DNA of 64,000 nt from Liriodendron chinense (Eukaryota; Streptophyta; Magnoliopsida; Magnoliales; Magnoliaceae), in the NCBI GenBank assembly GCA_003013855.2, contig PVNU02002353.1, forward strand, positions 1,178,001 through 1,242,000, written 5' to 3'. Shown here in pieces: positions 58,885 through 64,000 of the stretch (its first letter is position 1; each line of letters starts with the position of its first letter). Position numbers and translations under genes: made by a program. The notes beneath the pieces are model-generated. The model was not told where the DNA came from, ran no database searches, and was given only the letters and a program-made list of their open reading frames with translations.

Positions 58885-60595
58885 TACTCCTCGTCTGAGA
58901 AGAACTCGACTCCGGCGAGTTAAAACTCTTGTGGCGCTCTAGTAAATCTGGATTAACGCTCTGTAACTCCACTTCTATCAACCATGTAGATTCTGACGGT
59001 GGCTTGTTCTTCCATTTGACCAAGTATCTTTGGAAACCTCCGCCTCTCATAAAAATGATCTCTTCACCCAAGATTTCCTCAATTTCTTCTTCATGGGTAA
59101 TGGGTGGGGGAAGGGGTGGAAGGGGTTGTATAGCAAAATCAGAACAAGGCCATGAAAGGGACGATGGATCAACGATGGGATGGTGGGAACGGACTAGATC
59201 TTCCACATTAAGAGTTGGGTTAATGCCCATTTCAGATAGAAGGTCGATCCGATACACGCTAGACCCAACCTTCTGCAATATTTTGAATGGTCCAGCACTA
59301 CACGTTTGTAATTTCTTAGCGGAACCTTGTGAGAACCGCTCTGGCCTTATCCTCACCATTACATAGTCTCCTTCCTGAAATTCTTGCAATTTACGATGAG
59401 AATCAGCTGAGATTTTAGAATCATCATTGCTCTTATTTATCCGCTGTCTAATATGTGTATGCAAATCATGAATATGGCGTGCGAATGCATTGGCTGACTC
59501 TGAAGACCTTTGGATGACAGACATAGGTGACACTAAAGGACACGCTGAAAAATCCATGAACTTGGAATAAACAATCCTATGGAAATAAACAATCCTATGA
59601 CCTAGAATTTGAAAAACTAAAACAAAAGGACACTTCCCATGGATGACACATAATTTCTCATTATAAGTATTATAAACAAGGATGATTTTCAGGTATCCCA
59701 ACACTTGAGAACAAACACTAGTAATACCAAATCTTAAGCGGATCTTGGCATCAGCCATTATGTCCAAAATGTCACCAAGATACGGAATAAGGACTATGGA
59801 CATCATATCCACCATGACGTGAATACGTCGCATGATGGCTTGACGCTTGATTGAAGCTTTGTGGGCGATCAGGATATGCCCACATGTGTGCCATATGCCA
59901 TTGTTCTTGGAAGTGAAAAGAGCAGGCATGACACACAAAACAAAATTCCAACTCAAACTTTCCTTATTGAATTCTTCCCCAAGAAGTTTATCAAATTGAC
60001 GCTGCATTTCTGTATTTTCTATGGGGTTCACCTGGTATGGAGGAAAGCTTGACAGAACTAACCTAGGGACAAGATCGATTGTGTGTTGAATGTCCCATAT
60101 GGGTGAAAATTTATCCCATAAATCATCTGGTGGGAGATCACAAGTCATGTGGGTGTCTACCATCATATCCTCACTAGTCTCCTTTTCAAATTCATTCATG
60201 TGCATTATGGTAAGAGACTTAGATTGGGGCTCTACATCACTTAAGTCACACATGACATCTGGAAGTGGTGCGGTCTCACTTTCTTCGACCTTTTCATCAC
60301 TAGCACACACTTCGTCATCCTCAATGATGATAAGCGATGCCTCAATTTCTTCCATTTCCTCACTGCTAACATTAGGCACGTACTCTTCCACTTCATAAAC
60401 AACCTGATTGGATTCTTCCAACTGGCCATTCACCAAGGTATTATCTCGCTTCCAAGGAAAAATAATTGGTGTTAAACACTCAAATTGTTCATAAGCCGAG
60501 ATTTCCTTAATGATGGGTTGGACCACTTTACAAAGAGAGGACCATATTGGTTCTGTGTTTGGACGGGAAGGTGAGGCAACTCTCTTTTGAACCAA
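58760..60595 (-). CDS. Gypsy gag-pol fusion ORF, internally deleted (611 codons)
   Basis: A single open frame joins an acidic gag/linker part (residues about 1-165) to an RT entry vestige (DKFSPIWDIQHTIDLVPR, about 160-180; NPIENTEMQRQFDKLL follows). A decayed stretch without a YxDD motif comes next. An integrase C-terminal segment (HRKLQEFQEGDYVMVRIRPE, about 400-420; GPFKILQKVGSSVYRIDL) precedes a chromodomain (about 499-557, with RYLVKWKNKPPSESTWLIEV). The same frame continues upstream to an ATG at 60946 with one TAG at 60710-60712. The last 40 or so codons run into the 3' LTR. The protein cannot reverse-transcribe. Chromodomains in this family target integration to marked chromatin. Confidence 0.82.
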   Translation of the reverse strand: MVQKRVASPSRPNTEPIWSSLCKVVQPIIKEISAYEQFECLTPIIFPWKRDNTLVNGQLEESNQVVYEVEEYVPNVSSEEMEEIEASLIIIEDDEVCASDEKVEESETAPLPDVMCDLSDVEPQSKSLTIMHMNEFEKETSEDMMVDTHMTCDLPPDDLWDKFSPIWDIQHTIDLVPRLVLSSFPPYQVNPIENTEMQRQFDKLLGEEFNKESLSWNFVLCVMPALFTSKNNGIWHTCGHILIAHKASIKRQAIMRRIHVMVDMMSIVLIPYLGDILDIMADAKIRLRFGITSVCSQVLGYLKIILVYNTYNEKLCVIHGKCPFVLVFQILGHRIVYFHRIVYSKFMDFSACPLVSPMSVIQRSSESANAFARHIHDLHTHIRQRINKSNDDSKISADSHRKLQEFQEGDYVMVRIRPERFSQGSAKKLQTCSAGPFKILQKVGSSVYRIDLLSEMGINPTLNVEDLVRSHHPIVDPSSLSWPCSDFAIQPLPPLPPPITHEEEIEEILGEEIIFMRGGGFQRYLVKWKNKPPSESTWLIEVELQSVNPDLLERHKSFNSPESSSSQTRSMMRNKSIQGVPTKKAPTTSAIIVDRRLLRSIENLTHVVRDI

Positions 60596-60709
60596 GGGCT
60601 TTTGACGATAAGAGATGGGAAGATATTTTTCTTTTAAACGCTCTTTTATCTCGTCCCATTGTGAGATCGGGGCTCTCCCAACTTTATCAAGTCGTCGCTC
60701 TAAATCTAT

Positions 60710-60946
60710 CTAAAACGACTTAGCTTGGCCCTCCAATTTCCACTTGGCAAACCTCACTCGACAGTAATTTGACATATCATACCAATCAAAGAAATAGTCC
60801 AAGTCTTCAAGCCAATTAAGGAATGTTTGTGGGTCCATGTGACCATTAAAGTAGGCCAACTCATCGGAGTTCGGCTTTCCATTGGGTCTCAACGGCCACA
60901 CGACAACACTTAATGGCCCTGAAGATCTCAAACGTCTATACTCCAT
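60710..60946 (-). pseudogene. Gypsy gag N-terminal part, ended by a stop codon
   Basis: 78 codons from ATG 60946, with FNGHMDPQTFLNWLEDLDYF and RVRFAKWKLEGQAKSF, the classical Retrotrans_gag pattern. TAG at 60710-60712 separates it from the 611-codon frame, which continues in the same phase (IDLERRLDKVGRAPISQWDE). Confidence 0.8.
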
Positions 60947-61049
60947 TCATTACAGGGAGACTCTACGGACTGGGTGACTCACAATATGAATGCGATGAAT
61001 TTAAACTACAATGAACTGACACTAATTAATTTTAGATGATGCGACTCAA

Positions 61050-61220
61050 ATCTGGAAATTTTCCAAATTAGGAAACTTTCTAAAATTGGAAAGTTTCTAA
61101 AATTGGAAACTTTCTAAATCTAGAAATTCTCCAAATTAGGAAACTTTCTAAAATTGGAAACTTTCTAAATCTGAAAATTCTCCAAATTAGGAAACTTTCT
61201 AAATCTGGAAATTTCCTAAA
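61050..61220. repeat. Short-period repeats in the gypsy leader
   Basis: About ten variants of AAATTAGGAAACTTTCT and AAAATTGGAAACTTTCT lie between the primer-binding site and gag. Confidence 0.8.
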
Positions 61221-61279
61221 ACAAACCTAAAAATCAAAACCCTAATTTGATAACTCGATCTAGACACAAACCATGCAAG

Positions 61280-61300
61280 CCTATTCTCTGATACCAAATT
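61280..61300 (-). other. Gypsy primer-binding site
   Basis: The minus strand reads TTTGGTATCAGAGAATAG directly after the 5' LTR end CATCA; TGGTATCAGAG is complementary to the 3' end of initiator Met-tRNA. Confidence 0.85.
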
Positions 61301-62833
61301 TGATGCAGGACAGCCCTAAATATGATGCATGCTCATGAACACAATTATTCAGCGGAAATCAGTGTTTTAAATAGCGAATAGCGTGTAGTGTAGCGTTCAC
61401 CCCTCTGAAGCGTGAGGCGTAAGCTACATAGCGTGTAGCGTAAGCTACATGTTACTTCTAGATTTTTAATTAAGGTTGTTCTTGGTTGCACTAATTCCAT
61501 GATATTCACCAAATTAGACTGATTAATAATGAAATTCAACAAATTTTCATGATATTTTGGTGCAACCAAACATGACTTATAGTAATAGAAAAGGGTAATC
61601 ACTAAGTATAAAGGAAAAAGAAAGAGCAACAAAACTAATTTAATACTATTACTTATATCATTTTACTAAAAGCATTAAATATTGAAAATAAAAAAATGTA
61701 ACAAATCATTAAAAATATTATTTGATTTTAATGTTGTAATAAAAAATAACTTGCAATGTAAGGCATGTAGCGTGTAGCCTAGTTTATGTAGCGGGTCGCG
61801 TATGCAAATTATCATGTAGCGTAGGCTACATGAGACTTAAGCTATTTTCTTGAGCTACGTAGCGTTAAGGCTAAGCTACGCTACGTAGCGTAAGCTACAC
61901 GCTACATAGCGTAGCTATTTAAAACACTGGCGGAAATAAAAACAATAATAATAATGAAATCTAGCATCAATCATCATAAACTAAGAAAATCATAAAGGAA
62001 ACATGCAATGGGACGGACCATCATCACAACCATGGATTATGGGATTCAAGTAGCGTATAGGTTGGATCCGGCGAGGGGTGGAACCTCCCGATCTTGCATG
62101 GTCATACCCAATCAATCAATGATGATCACTAGTCCGAAGAATCAGAAAGTTTCTCGGATTAGGGATTTAAGAATTTGGGGGTTTAGGGTTTAGATCGATT
62201 CTCAAGGTTTAGATCGTGGGGAATAAACAAAACAGAAGTTTAGAAGGATAATAATAGAAGATGAAATACTTGGAAGAAGTTGGAGGGGCACAAGAAGAAT
62301 AGAGAAGAAGGAGATCAAGGAAGAAGAAGAAGCACCATGAGAGAGGGAAAGAGGAAGGAGGCAACCAAAGGTTTGCTCTTTTTCATAAATCAACAACTAA
62401 TAAAAAAGGTTTAGGGCAATACCCTTATAAAATTCGGAATTAGCATAATTACCAAAATACCCCTACTAACAAAATTTCAAAAAAAAAGACATTTGCATGA
62501 AAAAAACGTACCCACACTAACCCAAAACTCAAATAAGTAAAAAATGCGTAAGATAAACTCAAATCTAAGATGTCCAATGCGCTCCAATGATGGTGTGATA
62601 AAAGTGGGCCACAATGAACCAACGGTCCGATCACATCATCATCACGATCCAACGGTCTGATCATCTCCTCAAAGTAACTTACACATGTCTTCCCAAGGTG
62701 GGGTCTTTTCAAATGTCTCGGACGACATGTGTAAGGTCTTCAATACTCCTCAATAGTCGCCTATCCACAAGGATGGTACTTGTGGTTGGCGCTTTCTTCG
62801 TTGGTACACCTTGAATGCTTTTGTTCCGCATCA
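61301..62833 (-). repeat. 5' LTR of the gypsy element, interrupted
   Basis: Without the 570-bp MITE and its 8-bp duplication it is about 955 bp, the same length as the other LTR. Confidence 0.92.
61360..61929. mobile_element. hAT-like MITE inside the 5' LTR
   Basis: The terminal inverted repeat CAGTGTTTTAAATAGC is exact at both ends. GCGGAAAT flanks it on both sides (61352-61359 and 61930-61937) but occurs once in the other LTR, proving insertion. The ends are packed with TAGCGTGTAGCG and TAGCGTAAGCTACA words; the middle is AT-rich. No transposase. The 8-bp duplication and CAGTG ends fit the hAT superfamily. Confidence 0.95.
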
Positions 62834-62847
62834 GCATGTGTGTTAAC

Positions 62848-63928
62848 TAGTATTTTCAAAAACAAATAGCATGTAGCATGGGTTGACCTCTCCGAGGCAT
62901 GAGGTGCAAGGTATTTCAAAACAGTTACATAATGTAACAGTAACAGTGGTAACCATTATAGGGTTGTAACCAAGGTATGCAAAAACGGTTATCTAATGGC
63001 TGTTATGTGAAGGTGACGGTGGCCACTCTTACATGTTATGGGGTTGTAATGGGCGTTACAGAAAAAAGTGGCACATGATAGACTTCTAATAGACTTTTAA
63101 CGGCCTGTTACAGGGCCAATGCAGGGTTTTTTTTTTTTTTTTCCTTATAAAAAAGTAGCAGCAGCTGTAACAGCCATTATGGTCCATTTCGTAATAAAAA
63201 AAGAAAAAAGAAAAGAAAAGAAGAAGAAGAAGCTGTAACAGCCATTACGGTCCATTTCATAATGATAATAGTGGTGGCCGTTACAGCTACCGTGACCGTT
63301 ATAGAGTACCATGGTCGTAACAGCCGTTACAAAAAAAGGCCCTATAACGGCCTCATAGCAGCTGTAGCGGTCTGTTAAGGGGATGAAATAAGTTTTTTCA
63401 AAAAAAAAAAAGAAAAAAAAAAGAGCTATAGCGGTCATTGCTACCTGTATGGTAACTATTATTGTTATAGAATACCTTGGTGAGGTGTACACAACATGTT
63501 GAGTTAGCTTTTTTAATTAAGGTTAGACCAAATATCATGAAATTTCATGCTCTGCAACTAAACATAGCCTAGAATAACAGGAAAATAGGCAAAGATTAAA
63601 TAGATAACAAATAGCAAAAATAATTTAATATTGTTGTTTATATTATTTCACTGAAATAATTGAAAATATTAGTTATTAGTGAAAACTACAAGATATAACA
63701 AATCATTTAAAAATTAATGTTTTATTAAAAAATAACTTGTAGCATATCATTTAAAAATTAATTAGTTTAAATGTTTTACTAAAAAATAAATTGTAGCATA
63801 GGCTACTTACTGTATAACATAGGTTAGGTAACATGTAGCATATGCTACATGAGACTTCAATTATTTTCTTGAGGTACATAGCGCAAAAGTTGCACCACTT
63901 TACTTAGCATGAGTTATTTTAAACATTG
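62848..63928. mobile_element. Older relative of the same MITE, split by an insertion
   Basis: The left end (AGTATTTTCAAAAACAAATA, then GCATGTAGCATGGGTTGACC) and right end (GAGTTATTTTAAACATTG) align with the ends of the 61360 MITE. The middle (TTTTTAATTAAGGTTAG, TAATTTAATATTGTTGTTTA) also aligns with it. A 573-bp insertion separates the halves. The flanks GTGTTAAC and ATATCAAC are a possible decayed 8-bp duplication. Confidence 0.75.
62907..63479. mobile_element. TIR element nested in the older MITE
   Basis: Starts CAAGGTATTTC and ends GAATACCTTG. ATGAGGTG and GTGAGGTG flank it, an 8-bp duplication with one mismatch. The interior repeats GTAACAGCCATTATGGTCCA (63169 and 63235) and A- and T-rich runs, with many GTTAC/GTAAC words that can pair. 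No coding capacity. Confidence 0.7.
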
Positions 63929-64000
63929 ATATCAACCAGTATACTCAATTAGCCCATTGTATTCTCTTCCCTTCTCATAACCAAAAGTCTGGTGTTGTCA
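63929..64000. other. Window end
   Basis: 72 bp without recognisable features. Confidence 0.4.

Larger units (their letters stand above)
57931..62833 (-). mobile_element. Chromodomain Ty3/gypsy retrotransposon with 5-bp target duplication
   Basis: The LTRs are 57931-58884 (3' LTR) and 61301-62833 (5' LTR, interrupted by a MITE). Both read TGATGCGGAACAAAAG at the start and end CATCA on the minus strand. GCATG flanks the whole element (57926-57930 and 62834-62838). Next to the 5' LTR the minus strand reads TTTGGTATCAGAGAATAG, a Met-tRNA primer-binding site. The internal part is only 2.4 kb and encodes gag, an RT vestige, an integrase C-terminus and a chromodomain. The LTRs differ by roughly two dozen substitutions by eye over about 955 bp, so the insertion is fairly young. 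The RT catalytic core and integrase core are missing, so it is non-autonomous. Confidence 0.93.

Noticed and set aside
58929..60398. Plus-strand frames of 102-145 codons opposite the gypsy ORF
   Set aside because: Antisense shadows of the gag-pol frame; no domain seen.
63145..63492. 115-codon minus-strand frame with Phe runs
   Set aside because: It crosses A- and T-rich runs inside a non-coding TIR element.
1..64000. CRISPR array, operon or prokaryotic defence system
   Set aside because: Spliced plant genes, plant retrotransposons and no spacer-repeat pattern; the tandem repeats lack unique spacers.
1..64000. tRNA or rRNA genes
   Set aside because: No complete tRNA cloverleaf or rRNA core seen; box B-like strings are explained by SINEs.

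Overview
The window looks like nuclear DNA of a flowering plant. It has intron-containing class III peroxidase genes with GT-AG introns, a gene opening with a plastid-targeting-like N-terminus, and mostly AT-rich intergenic DNA full of plant-type retrotransposons, MITEs and a SINE. The many copies of a foldback repeat rich in 'GGCCCACC' and 'ATGGACGGTGTGGAT' motifs remind me of magnoliid genomes. That lineage guess comes from memory and is tentative.

Five host genes are supported. Four are complete secreted class III peroxidases: POD1 (299-2515, +, 3 exons, 328 aa), POD2 (3391-5620, -, 4 exons, 325 aa), POD3 (28818-30887, -, 4 exons, 326 aa) and POD4 (43843-46905, -, 4 exons, 327 aa). All splice into uninterrupted frames with the heme-ligand histidine, the distal Arg/His pair and eight conserved cysteines. 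The fifth (54632-55504, +) is the first exon of an unrecognised gene whose later exons I do not find here. POD2 and POD3 are close duplicates including flanks. Two further pairs of non-coding anchors (about 13.4/33.05 kb and 17.4-18.4/37.5-38.8 kb) lie in the same order, so most of 3.3-18.4 kb and 28.7-38.8 kb appears to be an old tandem segmental duplication, later altered by separate insertions.

The rest is mobile and repetitive DNA. 6.3-20.1 kb: foldback repeats, microsatellites and degenerate tracts. 20.1-25.6 kb: a decayed minus-strand Ty3/gypsy-type LTR element holding a MITE in an AT array. 27.3-28.6 kb: a broken Ty1/copia RT-RNase H fragment. 33.1-35.7 kb: a short copia element with both LTRs and a TCCAC target duplication. 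49.97-50.54 kb: a probable solo LTR. 50.8-52.1 kb: a degenerate minisatellite split by a hAT-like MITE with an 8-bp duplication. 52.8-52.95 kb: a SINE with a 9-bp duplication. 57.9-62.8 kb: a chromodomain Ty3/gypsy element with near-identical LTRs, a GCATG target duplication and a hAT-like MITE inside one LTR. 62.85-63.93 kb: an older relative of that MITE containing another TIR element.

The peroxidases would act in the cell wall or apoplast, oxidising phenolics with hydrogen peroxide. They are a paralog cluster, not a pathway. I found no tRNA or rRNA gene, no CRISPR array and no evidence of a new multi-gene system. The most interesting signals are structural: the segmental duplication, the datable nested insertions and the long foldback repeat family.
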